Counted from the first letter of the stretch, positions 6,242 to 16,011 are shown. The stretch: 31,845 nucleotides of DNA from DASZMJ01 sp035551935 (GCA_035551935.1 DASZMJ010000578.1:1-31845), one strand, 5' to 3'. Notes: generated from the letters alone by a model not told the origin. Made by a program: numbers and translations.

Positions 6242-9200
6242 GTGCCCAAGCGTACCGACCTGAAGAAGATCATGATCGTCGGCGCCGGGCCGATCGTCAT
6301 CGGCCAGGCGTGCGAGTTCGACTACTCGGGCACACAGGCGTGCAAGGCGTTGCGCGAGGAGGGGTACGAGGTCGTCCTGGTCAACTCGAACCCGGCGACC
6401 ATCATGACCGACCCCGAGATGGCCGACCGGACCTATATCGAGCCGATCGTCCCGGCCGTCGTCGAGCGGATCATCGCCGTCGAGCGCCCCGATGCGCTCT
6501 TGCCGACCCTCGGCGGCCAGACCGGCCTGAACGTCGGCCTCGCATTGGCCGAGTCGGGGGCCCTGGATCGTCTCGGCTGCCAGCTCATCGGCGCCAGCGC
6601 CGAGGCGATCCGCCGGGCCGAAGACCGCGAGCTGTTCAAGCGTTGCATGGAGGAGATCGGCCTCGAGAGCGCCCGGAGCGGCCTGGCGCACAGCCTCGAC
6701 GAGGCCCGCCGCATCCGCGACGAGGTGGGACTCCCCTGCGTCCTCCGCCCCAGCTTCACCCTCGGCGGCTCCGGCGGCGGCATCGCCTACAACCGCGACG
6801 AGTTCGACCGGATGGTCGCCTACGGCCTGGAGCTCAGCCCGGTCCACTCGATCCTCGTCGAGGAGAGCGTCATCGGCTGGAAAGAATATGAGATGGAGGT
6901 CATGCGCGACGTCGCCGACAACGCGGTGATCGTCTGCTCCATCGAGAACTTCGACCCGATGGGCGTCCACACCGGCGACAGCATCACCGTCGCCCCGGCC
7001 CAGACGCTCACCGACAAGGAATACCAGCGGATGCGCGACGCCTCGCTGGCGATCCTCCGCAAGATCGGCGTCGCCACCGGCGGCTCGAACGTCCAGTTCG
7101 CCGTCGACCCGAAGACCGGCCGGATGATCGTCATCGAGATGAACCCGCGCGTCAGCCGCTCCAGCGCCCTGGCGAGCAAGGCCACCGGCTTCCCGATCGC
7201 CAAGATCGCCGCCAAGCTCGCCGTCGGCTACCGCCTCGACGAGATCCGGAACGACATCACCCGCGAGACCCCCGCCTGCTTCGAGCCGACGATCGATTAT
7301 GTGGTCACGAAAATCCCGCGCTGGGCCTTCGAGAAGTTCCCCGACGCCGACCCCGTGCTCACCACGCAGATGAAGTCCGTCGGCGAGGTCATGGCCATCG
7401 GCCGGACCTTCCGCGAGAGCTTCCAGAAGGCGCTCCGCGGCCTGGAGGTCGGCCGGTTCGGCCTCGGCTGCGACAAGAAGGATCTCTGGGGCACCGAGTC
7501 CCAGCCGAGCGAGGACGTCATCCGCGCCAAGCTCGCCACCCCCAACGCCGAGCGCGTCTGGTACCTCCGCTACGCGATCCTCGCCGGCCTGACGGTCGAA
7601 CAGATCCACGCGCTCACGAACATCGACCCCTGGTTCCTCGAGAACGTCCGCGAGCTCGTGGAGGTCGAGTGGTCGTTGCGGGAGTGCCCGAGCCTCGAGG
7701 CCGCGCCCGACTCCCTCATCCGCCGCGCGAAGCGGGACGGCTTCGCCGACCGCCAGCTCGCGCAGCTCTGGGGCGCCACCGAGGGCGAGGTCCGCCGCGA
7801 CCGGAAACGCCGGGGGATCGAGGCCGTCTTCAAGCTCGTAGACACGTGCGCCGCCGAGTTCGAGGCGGTGACGCCGTATTATTATTCGACATATGAATCC
7901 GAGGACGAGGCCCGCGTCGGCGACCGCCCGAGGGTGGTCATCCTCGGCGGCGGGCCGAACCGGATCGGCCAGGGGATCGAGTTCGACTACTGCTGTTGCC
8001 AGGCGGCCTTCGCCCTCCGCGAGGACGGCTTCGAGGTCGTCATGGTCAACTCGAACCCCGAGACCGTCAGCACCGACTACGACACCTCCGACCGCCTCTT
8101 CTTCGAGCCGTTGACGGTCGAGGACGTGCTCAACATCTGCGAGCGCATCCAGCCCGTCGGCGTGATCGTCCAGTTCGGCGGCCAGACGCCCTTGAACCTG
8201 GCTCGGGCCTTGGAGGCGGCGGGGGTGCCGATCGTCGGCACGAGCCCCGAGAGCATCGACCTGGCCGAGGACCGCGAGCGGTTCCGACTGGTCATCGACC
8301 GACTGGAATTGAAGCAGACGCCGAACGCCTCGGCGAACCGAGCCTCGGAGGCGCGGCGGATCGCGGAGCGGATCGGCTACCCGGTCGTGGTCCGGCCGAG
8401 TTTCGTGCTCGGCGGTCGGGCGATGGAGATCGTCTACGACGAGCCGAGCCTCGACCGCTACATGGCGGAGGCCGTCGACGCCAGCCCCGAGCACCCGGTG
8501 TTGATCGACAAGTTCCTCGAGGACGCCATCGAGGTCGACGTCGACGCCGTCTGCGACGGCACGAGGACGATCGTCGGCGGCGTGATGGAGCACATCGAGG
8601 AGGCCGGGATCCACTCCGGCGACTCGGCCTGCGCCATCCCGCCCTTCAGCCTGTCGGCCGACATCGTGCGTCGGCTCAAGGAGCAGACGTACGCGCTGGC
8701 CGAGGCCCTCTCGGTACGTGGCCTGATGAACATCCAGTTCGCCGTGAAAGGTGGAGAGATCTACGTCCTCGAGGTCAACCCGCGCGCCTCGCGGACGGTG
8801 CCGTTCGTGTCGAAGGCGACCGGACTGAACCTCGCGAAGGCCGCGGCGCGGGTGATGATGGGCCGGAGCCTTGAGGAACAGGGGGTCGTCGCCGAGCCGG
8901 AGCCGAAGTACGTCTCGGTCAAGGAGAGCGTCTTCCCGTTCGCCAAGTTCCCCGGCGTCGACATCGTGCTCGGCCCCGAGATGCGCTCCACCGGCGAGGT
9001 CATGGGGATCGACACCGACTTCGCCTCCGCCTTCGCCAAGAGCCAGCTCGCCGCGTCGAGCAAGCTGCCCAAGGAGGGGACCGTCTTCGTCAGCGTCGCC
9101 GCCCGCGACCGCAAGGCCGTCGTGCCGATCGCCTCGAAGCTCTCGGCGTTGGGTTTCGAATTGATGTGCACCGCCGGCACGGCCGACGCCCTCGAAGGTC

Positions 9201-9472
9201 ACGGCATCGCCGTCGAGCGCGTCCGCAAGATCCGCGAGGGTCGGCCGAACCTGCTCGACCACATGGCCAACGGCCGGATCGCCCTGATCATCAACACCCC
9301 CAGCGGCAAAGGCGCCCGCACCGACGAGGGCCGCATCCGCGCCGCCGCCGTCGGCCACGGCCTCCCCTGCATCACCACCCTCGCCGGCGCCCGCGCGGCC
9401 GTGACGGCGATCGAACGCCTCCGCGGCGGCGAGCTCGAGGTGTACGCGCTCCAGGACCTGCTCCGTCGATGA
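6242..9472 (+). CDS. carB: carbamoyl-phosphate synthase large subunit
   Basis: About 1076 residues from the GTG at 6242 (MPKRTDLKKIMIVGAGPIVIG, the usual CarB start); an ATG at 6230 is in frame and possible. CarB makes carbamoyl phosphate from bicarbonate, ATP and ammonia supplied by CarA, feeding pyrimidine and arginine synthesis in the cytoplasm. The two homologous halves are clear: GPIVIGQACEFDYSGTQAC near the start and GPNRIGQGIEFDYCCCQAA near residue 570, each followed by an ATP-grasp domain (RPSFTLGGSGGGIAYN; RPSFVLGGRAMEIVYD) and an EMNPRVSRSSALASKATG / EVNPRASRTVPFVSKATG signature. The last 140 residues are the MGS-like allosteric domain. Length is normal. carA is not adjacent in this window. 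Confidence 0.97.
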   Translation: MPKRTDLKKIMIVGAGPIVIGQACEFDYSGTQACKALREEGYEVVLVNSNPATIMTDPEMADRTYIEPIVPAVVERIIAVERPDALLPTLGGQTGLNVGLALAESGALDRLGCQLIGASAEAIRRAEDRELFKRCMEEIGLESARSGLAHSLDEARRIRDEVGLPCVLRPSFTLGGSGGGIAYNRDEFDRMVAYGLELSPVHSILVEESVIGWKEYEMEVMRDVADNAVIVCSIENFDPMGVHTGDSITVAPAQTLTDKEYQRMRDASLAILRKIGVATGGSNVQFAVDPKTGRMIVIEMNPRVSRSSALASKATGFPIAKIAAKLAVGYRLDEIRNDITRETPACFEPTIDYVVTKIPRWAFEKFPDADPVLTTQMKSVGEVMAIGRTFRESFQKALRGLEVGRFGLGCDKKDLWGTESQPSEDVIRAKLATPNAERVWYLRYAILAGLTVEQIHALTNIDPWFLENVRELVEVEWSLRECPSLEAAPDSLIRRAKRDGFADRQLAQLWGATEGEVRRDRKRRGIEAVFKLVDTCAAEFEAVTPYYYSTYESEDEARVGDRPRVVILGGGPNRIGQGIEFDYCCCQAAFALREDGFEVVMVNSNPETVSTDYDTSDRLFFEPLTVEDVLNICERIQPVGVIVQFGGQTPLNLARALEAAGVPIVGTSPESIDLAEDRERFRLVIDRLELKQTPNASANRASEARRIAERIGYPVVVRPSFVLGGRAMEIVYDEPSLDRYMAEAVDASPEHPVLIDKFLEDAIEVDVDAVCDGTRTIVGGVMEHIEEAGIHSGDSACAIPPFSLSADIVRRLKEQTYALAEALSVRGLMNIQFAVKGGEIYVLEVNPRASRTVPFVSKATGLNLAKAAARVMMGRSLEEQGVVAEPEPKYVSVKESVFPFAKFPGVDIVLGPEMRSTGEVMGIDTDFASAFAKSQLAASSKLPKEGTVFVSVAARDRKAVVPIASKLSALGFELMCTAGTADALEGHGIAVERVRKIREGRPNLLDHMANGRIALIINTPSGKGARTDEGRIRAAAVGHGLPCITTLAGARAAVTAIERLRGGELEVYALQDLLRR

Positions 9473-9493
9473 GAGCCCGGCCGGGCGACACCC

Positions 9494-9500
9494 GAGGAGG
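9494..9500 (+). promoter_or_regulatory. strong Shine-Dalgarno site that fixes a TTG start
   Basis: GAGGAGG at 9494-9500 lies 5 bases before TTG at 9506. It is the clearest ribosome-binding site in the window and justifies the TTG initiation of the following enzyme, whose family N-terminus (IIRRIAAYRVELPL) begins right there. Confidence 0.7.
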
Positions 9501-9505
9501 CGACG

Positions 9506-10609
9506 TTGATCATCCGACGGATCGCGGCGTACCGGGTCGAGCTGCCCTTGAAGGAGGGGAGCTATCGTTGGTCGGGGGGCAAGTCGGTCGAGGTCTTCGA
9601 CAGCACAATCGTGGCCGTCGAGACCGACTCGGGCCTGACGGGGTTCGGCGAATGCTGCCCGCTCGGGCCGGCGTACTTGCCGGCTTATGCGGAGGGGGTG
9701 CGGGCGGGGATCGCGGTGCTGGGCCCGAACCTGATCGGCGAGGACCCGACGCAACTCGGCAAGCTCAACCGGCGGATGGACGCGGCCCTGAAGGGGCACC
9801 CGTACGTCAAGTCGGCCCTGGATGTTGCGTGCTGGGACCTGCTCGGAAAAGTGGCCGGGATGCCGGTTTGTATGTTATTGGGAGGGCGATATGGCGAGGA
9901 CTTCGGCCTCTATCGGGCCATCTCGCAGCAGTCGCCCGAGGCGATGGCCGAGAACGTGGCCGGCTATCGCGCGGAGGGGTACAGGCGGTTCCAGTTGAAG
10001 GTCGGCGGCGACCCCCTCCAGGATATCGCCCGCATCCGGGCCGTCGCGGCTGTGCTCGAACCGGGCGACCTGCTCGTCGCCGACGCCAACACCGGCTGGA
10101 GGATGCACGACGCCGCAAGGGTCGTGCGTGCCGTCCGAGATATCGATGTGTCCATCGAACAGCCCTGTCTCTCCTACGAGGAATGCCTGTCGATCCGGCG
10201 GCGGACGGACCACCCGTTCGTGCTCGACGAGTCGATCGACGGCCTCGCAACCTTGCTGCGCGGCCACGCCGACGGGGCGATGGACGCGGTGAACCTCAAG
10301 ATCGGCAAGCTCGGCGGCCTGACCGCAGCCCGGCAGGCGCGGGACCTCTGCGTGTCGATCGGCCTGGCGATGACGATCGAGGACACCTGGGGCGGCGACA
10401 TCGCCACGGCCGCCATCGCCCACCTGGCCCACAGCACCCCGCCCGAGTTCCTCCTGAGCACGACCGACTTCAATAGCTATGTCACCGTCTCCAACGCCGA
10501 GGGCGCCCCGATCCGCCACAACGGCCGCCTCGCCGCCCCGACGGCACCCGGCCTCGGCGTCTCGCCGTTGATGGACGTCCTCGGCAAGCCCGTCCTCGAC
10601 ATCTCCTGA
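9506..10609 (+). CDS. mandelate racemase/muconate lactonizing enzyme family protein
   Basis: 367 residues, TTG start supported by GAGGAGG. Enolase-superfamily barrel: N-terminal capping domain (1-125), then the (beta/alpha) barrel. Visible active-site residues are Lys165 in QLKVGGD, metal ligands Asp193 (VADANTGW), Glu218 (IEQPC) and Asp241 (VLDESID), Lys265 (NLKIGKLGGL), and the 293-298 DTWGGD loop. The N-terminal YRWSGGKSVEVFDSTIVAVET and CPLGPAYLPAYAEGVRAGI recall the hydroxyproline-betaine epimerase / cis-3-hydroxyproline dehydratase branch. That would mean proton abstraction alpha to a carboxylate on a proline-type substrate, but no neighbouring proline-catabolism genes confirm it. It follows carB by 33 bases, so it may be co-transcribed. 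Confidence 0.88.
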   Translation: MIIRRIAAYRVELPLKEGSYRWSGGKSVEVFDSTIVAVETDSGLTGFGECCPLGPAYLPAYAEGVRAGIAVLGPNLIGEDPTQLGKLNRRMDAALKGHPYVKSALDVACWDLLGKVAGMPVCMLLGGRYGEDFGLYRAISQQSPEAMAENVAGYRAEGYRRFQLKVGGDPLQDIARIRAVAAVLEPGDLLVADANTGWRMHDAARVVRAVRDIDVSIEQPCLSYEECLSIRRRTDHPFVLDESIDGLATLLRGHADGAMDAVNLKIGKLGGLTAARQARDLCVSIGLAMTIEDTWGGDIATAAIAHLAHSTPPEFLLSTTDFNSYVTVSNAEGAPIRHNGRLAAPTAPGLGVSPLMDVLGKPVLDIS

Positions 10610-10679
10610 CGCCCCCGGCCCCGGCCTTACGACTGGTTCCTCGACGGGCGAGGGGATCGTACGTCGAGGGGGCGAGGGC

Positions 10680-12956
10680 ATGGCCACGGAGGGCGTGCGC
10701 GGTCGGGTCGGCACCGAGGGGGTGCCGTCGAGGACGTACCGGCCCGGGCCAACAGGCCGCGCGGCGGCGAGGAGGGCCCGTCGGGACCTGTTCCTGATCA
10801 GCTTCGTGGTCCTGTTCCTGGAGCTGGCGTGCATCCGCTGGTTCGGGGGGTTCGTCACCTATCTCACGTACTTCACGAACATCGTCTTACTGGCATCATT
10901 CCTGGGCGTCTCGGTCGGCTGCATGATCGCGGGGCGGCAGGTCGAGATGGTCAAGGCCGTCGTGCCGCTGACGCTCCTCGCGGTGGGGCTTGGCTATGCG
11001 ACCCACCTGCTGACGACCTCCGGCGGTGTGGCCGTCGACGTCGGCAACCAGGCGTCGCCGCAGCAGGTCTACTTCGGGGCCGAGAACGCACCGCTCGCGC
11101 TCTCTGGCGCGGTCGTGCCGATCGAGGCGATCGCGGGGACGTTCTTCGCCCTGGTCGCCCTGGTGTTCGTCGGCCTGGGTCAGGCCCTCGGCCGGGCCTT
11201 CAACGCGGCCTCGGATCGGGTGGTCGCGTACACGGTCAACGTCCTCGGCAGCCTCGCCGGGATCGCGGCGTTCGGGCTGGCGTCTTATGGGAGAACAAGC
11301 CCGTTCCTCTGGTTCACGGTCGCCGGCGCGGTCCTCCTCTATGTCACGAGGCCGTGGGCGACGTGGCAGGTCGGGGCCTTGCTGGCGCTCCTGTACCTCG
11401 TGGCGCAGACGGCCTTCGGCGTCAGCGGCAACTATTCGGTGCTCTGGTCCCCCTACTACAAGGTCCAGTTCGCCCCCGGCCAGCGGGTCATCAGCGCCAA
11501 CCACATCGGCCACCAGGTCATGGTCCCCGTCGGCGACGAAGGCCCCGCGTATGCCCTGCCGCACCTGTTGAACCGCGACGCGGGCGGCCCGCCGTTCGAG
11601 GACGTCCTCGTCATCGGCGCCGGCTCGGGCAACGACGTGCAGGCGGCCCTGTCGCACGGGGCGAAGCACGTGGACGCCGTCGAGATCGACCCGGTCCTCT
11701 ACCGGATCGGCAAGGACCACCACCCCGACCACCCCTATGCCGACCCCCGCGTCTCCGTCCACCTCGACGACGGCCGCAACTTCGCCCGCCGCGGCGGTCG
11801 CAAATACGACCTCATCGTTTATGCATTGGTCGACTCGCTCGTCCTGCACTCCGGCTATTCGAGCCTCCGGCTGGAGAGCTACCTGTTCACCCAGGAGGCC
11901 CTCCGCGACGTCAAATCACGCCTGAAGCCGGGCGGCGTCTTCGTCATGTACAACTATTATCGCCAGGGGTGGGTCGTGGGCCGCCTGGCGAAGATGGCCG
12001 AAGTGGCCTTCGCCCGGCCGTTCGCGATCAGCATGCCCGACCTCGACCGGATCACGCCCGAGACCGACCGGCCCGGCTTCACGATGCTGATGGTCGGCGC
12101 GCCCGGGTCGGCCGTCGTCGATCGCATCCGATCGACGCTCGCCTCGAGCCAATCCTTCTGGCTGAACCCCGCCCCCCGGCTCAACGTGCCTGTCAACGGC
12201 TTCGGCCCGAGGCCGCCGGCCCTGGCGAGGACGGCGCCGAGGGACTGGATCCGGATCGGCCCGTGCGAGGTCGAGACCGACCGGATCGACCGCGTGCCGA
12301 CCGACGACTGGCCGTTCCTCTACCTCCGCGACCGCGCGATCCCGGCGCTGAACCTGCGGGGGATGGCCGTGGTCGCGGCAGTCTCGATGGCCCTCCTACT
12401 CGCGTTCGCCCCGTCGCGACGGTCCCGGCCCGACGGCCGGATGTTCTTCCTCGGGGCGGGCTTCATGCTTCTGGAGACGAAGGGGGTGGTCCAGCTCGCC
12501 TTGCTCTTCGGCTCGACCTGGCTGGTCAACTCGATCGTCTTCGCGGCCGTCCTCGTGTTGATCCTGCTGGCGAACCTGTTCGTCCTCGGCGTGAGGCCGC
12601 GGCGACTCACCCCGTATTACGCGATGTTGATCCTGGCTCTCTTGCTCAACGCCTTCCTGCCCGTGAACACGTTCCTGGCCCTGTCGTCGACGACCCGGGC
12701 GGTCGCGTCGTGCCTGCTCGTCTTCGCACCGGTCTTCTTCGCCGGGGTGATCTTCGCGACCTCCTTCCAGGGGTCGCCCCGCCCCGACCTCGCGCTCGGC
12801 TCGAACATCGCCGGCGCCGTGCTCGGCGGCCTCTGCGAAAACCTCTCGCTGGTGCTCGGCTTCAACCACCTCCTGCTCGTCGCCGTCGGCTTCTATCTCC
12901 TCTCGGCGATGCGATGGACCGCCTTGCGCCCGGCGACTTTGCCGGCTTCGGTCTAG
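10680..12956 (+). CDS. polytopic membrane protein with embedded spermidine-synthase-like domain
   Basis: 758 residues from the ATG at 10680. Residues about 37-245 contain around six membrane segments (LFLISFVVLFLELACI onward). Residues about 255-470 form a Rossmann methyltransferase/spermidine-synthase-like domain: VLVIGAGSGNDVQAAL (Gly motif 312-318), VDAVEIDPVLYRIG (acidic Glu336), HLDDGRNFA (Asp363/364) and YDLIVYALVDSL. About six to seven more membrane segments follow from 560 to 755. Proteins of this fused type are found in planctomycetes and other bacteria; the reaction is not established. The polyamine-synthase catalytic Asp is not conserved in an obvious GGGDG form, so a polyamine product is doubtful. 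A single-gene unit, 70 bases after the preceding stop. Confidence 0.85.
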   Translation: MATEGVRGRVGTEGVPSRTYRPGPTGRAAARRARRDLFLISFVVLFLELACIRWFGGFVTYLTYFTNIVLLASFLGVSVGCMIAGRQVEMVKAVVPLTLLAVGLGYATHLLTTSGGVAVDVGNQASPQQVYFGAENAPLALSGAVVPIEAIAGTFFALVALVFVGLGQALGRAFNAASDRVVAYTVNVLGSLAGIAAFGLASYGRTSPFLWFTVAGAVLLYVTRPWATWQVGALLALLYLVAQTAFGVSGNYSVLWSPYYKVQFAPGQRVISANHIGHQVMVPVGDEGPAYALPHLLNRDAGGPPFEDVLVIGAGSGNDVQAALSHGAKHVDAVEIDPVLYRIGKDHHPDHPYADPRVSVHLDDGRNFARRGGRKYDLIVYALVDSLVLHSGYSSLRLESYLFTQEALRDVKSRLKPGGVFVMYNYYRQGWVVGRLAKMAEVAFARPFAISMPDLDRITPETDRPGFTMLMVGAPGSAVVDRIRSTLASSQSFWLNPAPRLNVPVNGFGPRPPALARTAPRDWIRIGPCEVETDRIDRVPTDDWPFLYLRDRAIPALNLRGMAVVAAVSMALLLAFAPSRRSRPDGRMFFLGAGFMLLETKGVVQLALLFGSTWLVNSIVFAAVLVLILLANLFVLGVRPRRLTPYYAMLILALLLNAFLPVNTFLALSSTTRAVASCLLVFAPVFFAGVIFATSFQGSPRPDLALGSNIAGAVLGGLCENLSLVLGFNHLLLVAVGFYLLSAMRWTALRPATLPASV

Positions 12957-13024
12957 GAATCGGCCGCGCCGCCCGCCAAGATATGTGGGGGAACCGGGCG
13001 GGAGTCTTCGGCCGGGGGTGCGCC

Positions 13025-16003
13025 ATGCGCGGATCGGCACGGGCGGTCGCGACCTTGACGACGTTGCTCGGCCTCGTCGGGGCATCGCGGGCCGACGATC
13101 GGGCGGGCGACCCGCTGCCCGAGGGTGCCATCCTTCGGCTGGGCACCCAGCGGCTCCGCCACCAGGACGCGGTCAAGTTCGTCGCCTTCGACGGTGCCGG
13201 GACGACTCTCGCGACGCTCGACGGCGGCCCTGGCCTTCGACTGTGGGACGCCGTGACCGCGGCCGCGCGACGGTCGATCCCGGCCGAGCCCGCCGACATC
13301 CAGGCGGCGGCCCAGACGCCCGACGGCCGGACCCTCGCCACGGGCGACTCGGCGGGGAATCTCGCCCTCTGGCGGATTGCCGACGGCACGTCGATCCGAT
13401 CCTTCCCCGTCCATCGCTCCCCGGTCTTGAGGCTCGCCATCGCTCCCGACGGGAGGCTTGTCGCGTCGGCGGACAACTCGCGGGACGATCCGCGCGTCGT
13501 GCTCTCGGAGGCCGAGTCGGGCCGTCGCCTCTTCGAGATCAAGGTCCGACATCGAATCGACGTCCTGGCCTTCGGGCCCGACGGCCGTTCGCTCGCGGTC
13601 TGCGAAGACGGGACGTTCCGGCTCCTCGCCGTGCCTTCGGGGGAGGAGCTTCGGCATGTCCTCGGGCCGCGAACTCGATGGCCGTGTCTCGCGTTCGCAC
13701 CCGACGGGAAGGCCCTGGCCCTCGGCGGGTCGGACGGGTCGGTCACGATCTGGGATCTCGAGGCCGGCAAGCTGGCGCGACGACTGGAGGGCGGCCAGGG
13801 CAACCTCTGGGCGCTCACGTTCTCCCCCGACGGCCGGACCCTGGCCGCCGGCTGCGACGTCGATCAGGTCCGTCGCTGGGACGTCGAGACCGGCCGCGAG
13901 CTGCCGCCGATCCCCCTCGCTCGGGGGCGGGCGACTGCGCTCGCATTCTCGCCCGATGGCCGAACCCTGGCCGCGGGGTGCGTCGGCGGGCTGGTCCAGC
14001 TCTTCGACGCGGCGACGGGCCGCGAGCGGCCGATGCCCCCCGGCCATGTCGGCCCGGTCGCGGCCGCGTTCTCGGTCGACGGCCGGATGATCGCGACGGC
14101 CGGCGACCGGACGGTCCGGCTCTGGGATGCGGCGACGGGGGCGGAGCGGAGACGCTTCGACGGGCACTCGGCCGATGTCCTCTGCGTGGCGATCGCACCC
14201 GACGGCCGGGCCGTCGCCTCGGGCGGACGCGACCGGACCATCCGCGTCTGGGACGTCGCCACCGGGCGCGAGATCCGTAGGTTCCGCGACGGCCTGGTCT
14301 ACGCCCTCGCGTTCTCGCCCGACGGCCGCCGGCTGGCCTCCGGCGGCGAGATCGCCGAGGTCCGGCTCCGCGACCTCGCCGGGCGCCAGCCGATGAGGAA
14401 ACTGCGCGGGCACCGCAGCTCCATCAATTCTCTCGCCTTCTCGACCGACGGCAAGGTCCTTGCCTCCGGCGGCGACGACGCGACGGCCCGCCTCTGGGAC
14501 GTCGGCACGGGCGAGACGATTCGCTCATTCCACGCCCTGCCATGCCCCATCACCTCCGTCGCGCTCTCCGCCGACGGCGCGACGCTGGCCGGGGCCTTCG
14601 ACGGCCGGGGGTCGCAGGCGATCATCCGGCGCCCCGTCGTCGTCTGGGACACGGCCTCGGGGCGCGAGGCCGTCTCGATGGCGATCGAGTCCGACTTCGC
14701 CTCCGCCCTGGCCCTCACCGCCGACGGGCGACGCCTGGCCGTCGCCGGCCCCGGCGGGGCGATCGTCCTGATGGAGACGGCCTCGGGCCGCGTGATCCGA
14801 CGACTCGAAGGCCATCGCGGCGAGGTCCGCTCGCTCGCCTTCCCGGCCGACGGCCGACGGCTCGTCTCGGGCGGCTCGGACACGACGGCGATCCTCTGGG
14901 ACGCGACCGGCCACGCCCCGCCCGTGCCGGCGACACGCCTCTGGGACGACCTGGCCGACACCGACCTCGAGCGTATGGACGCGGCCTACTGGGCCCTGAT
15001 CGACTCCCCGCTCGAGGCCGTGGCCCTCGTCGGCGATCACATCCAGCCGGCCGAGCGACCCGACCCGATCCGGCTCGGCCGGCTCTTCAACGAGCTGGAC
15101 AGCGGCCGATTCCGGGTTCGGGAGCGGGCGACGAGCGACCTCAAGATGCTGGGCAAGGAGGCCGCGCCCCACCTCCGCCGCGCCCTCGAAGCACGGCCGT
15201 CGCCCGAGGTCCGCTTCCGCGTCGAGGACCTGCTCGACCGGCTTCGGGGGCCGGTCCGATCGACCGAAGGACTCCGAGTCTTGCGGGCCGTCGGCGTGCT
15301 GGAGCGGGCCGGCACCCCCGAGGCGGTTCGCCTCCTCGAGGCCTTCGCCGCGGGGGCCGACGGCGCCCGGCTGTCCCGCGAGGCGAGGGCGGCCCTGGCG
15401 CGGCTCCGAATCGTCCCTCCGAAGCCGATCGCCATCCCCGCGGAGGCCCCCACACCCGGTCCCGGTCTCGACGAAGAGGGTTACATCGTCCGCTGGCTCG
15501 TGCTCGCCCCGATCCCGTTCGCCGACGGACAGACCGGCCCGGAAGCCCTCGACGCCGAGCAGGTCGAGGGCGCGGCGAAACTCGCCCCCAAGGAAGGGCA
15601 GACACTCCGCGTCGGCGGTCGGGAGCTGACCTGGAAGGCCGTGGAAGCCAAGGCCGCTCCATTGAACTTCAACGACGCGCTCGGCCACCGGACGGATGAC
15701 AGCGTCGGCTTCGCCGTGTGTTACGTCGTCTCCGATGCCGACCGCGACGGCGTCATCCTCCGCTCCGGCAGCGACGACGAGCTGAAGGTCTACCTCAACG
15801 GCAAGATGGTGCTCCGCAAGCCCAACCCCCGCATCCTCGACCCGGACCAGGACGTGGTCGAGGGACTCCGGCTCAAGAAAGGGGCAAATATTCTCATTTT
15901 GAAAGTTGTTAATGAAAAGATGGACTGGTCCGCCTGCGTCCGCTTCACCGACCGCGACGGCAACATCTTGAAGGGCCTCGAGGCGCGGGCGTCGCCGCCC
16001 TGA
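13025..16003 (+). CDS. exported WD40 protein with two propellers and a C-terminal beta-sandwich
   Basis: 992 residues from the ATG at 13025. The start MRGSARAVATLTTLLGLVGASRADD is a signal peptide. Fourteen WD40 units follow to about residue 635, each with an FSPDGRTLA...VRLWD pattern, enough for two seven-bladed propellers. Residues about 680-795 are helical and HEAT-like (RFRVRERATSDLKMLGKEAAPHLRRAL; VLERAGTPEAVRLLEAFA), a combination typical of planctomycete WD40 proteins. Residues about 810-992 form a beta-rich domain with DDELKVYLNGKMVLRK and KKGANILILKVVNEKMDW, as in jelly-roll sugar-binding modules. Likely a periplasmic scaffold; no catalytic site is seen. The stretch 15885-15920 is locally AT-rich with atypical codons. 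Confidence 0.88.
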   Translation: MRGSARAVATLTTLLGLVGASRADDRAGDPLPEGAILRLGTQRLRHQDAVKFVAFDGAGTTLATLDGGPGLRLWDAVTAAARRSIPAEPADIQAAAQTPDGRTLATGDSAGNLALWRIADGTSIRSFPVHRSPVLRLAIAPDGRLVASADNSRDDPRVVLSEAESGRRLFEIKVRHRIDVLAFGPDGRSLAVCEDGTFRLLAVPSGEELRHVLGPRTRWPCLAFAPDGKALALGGSDGSVTIWDLEAGKLARRLEGGQGNLWALTFSPDGRTLAAGCDVDQVRRWDVETGRELPPIPLARGRATALAFSPDGRTLAAGCVGGLVQLFDAATGRERPMPPGHVGPVAAAFSVDGRMIATAGDRTVRLWDAATGAERRRFDGHSADVLCVAIAPDGRAVASGGRDRTIRVWDVATGREIRRFRDGLVYALAFSPDGRRLASGGEIAEVRLRDLAGRQPMRKLRGHRSSINSLAFSTDGKVLASGGDDATARLWDVGTGETIRSFHALPCPITSVALSADGATLAGAFDGRGSQAIIRRPVVVWDTASGREAVSMAIESDFASALALTADGRRLAVAGPGGAIVLMETASGRVIRRLEGHRGEVRSLAFPADGRRLVSGGSDTTAILWDATGHAPPVPATRLWDDLADTDLERMDAAYWALIDSPLEAVALVGDHIQPAERPDPIRLGRLFNELDSGRFRVRERATSDLKMLGKEAAPHLRRALEARPSPEVRFRVEDLLDRLRGPVRSTEGLRVLRAVGVLERAGTPEAVRLLEAFAAGADGARLSREARAALARLRIVPPKPIAIPAEAPTPGPGLDEEGYIVRWLVLAPIPFADGQTGPEALDAEQVEGAAKLAPKEGQTLRVGGRELTWKAVEAKAAPLNFNDALGHRTDDSVGFAVCYVVSDADRDGVILRSGSDDELKVYLNGKMVLRKPNPRILDPDQDVVEGLRLKKGANILILKVVNEKMDWSACVRFTDRDGNILKGLEARASPP

Positions 16004-16011
16004 GGCGGCGG

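Noticed and set aside
6155..9799. Minus-strand open frame of over 1200 codons opposite carB
   Set aside because: It is an antisense shadow of carB and the next enzyme: its composition (Asp/Arg/Ala/Gly/Val with no domain) reflects the GC-rich opposite strand, and carB is unambiguous.
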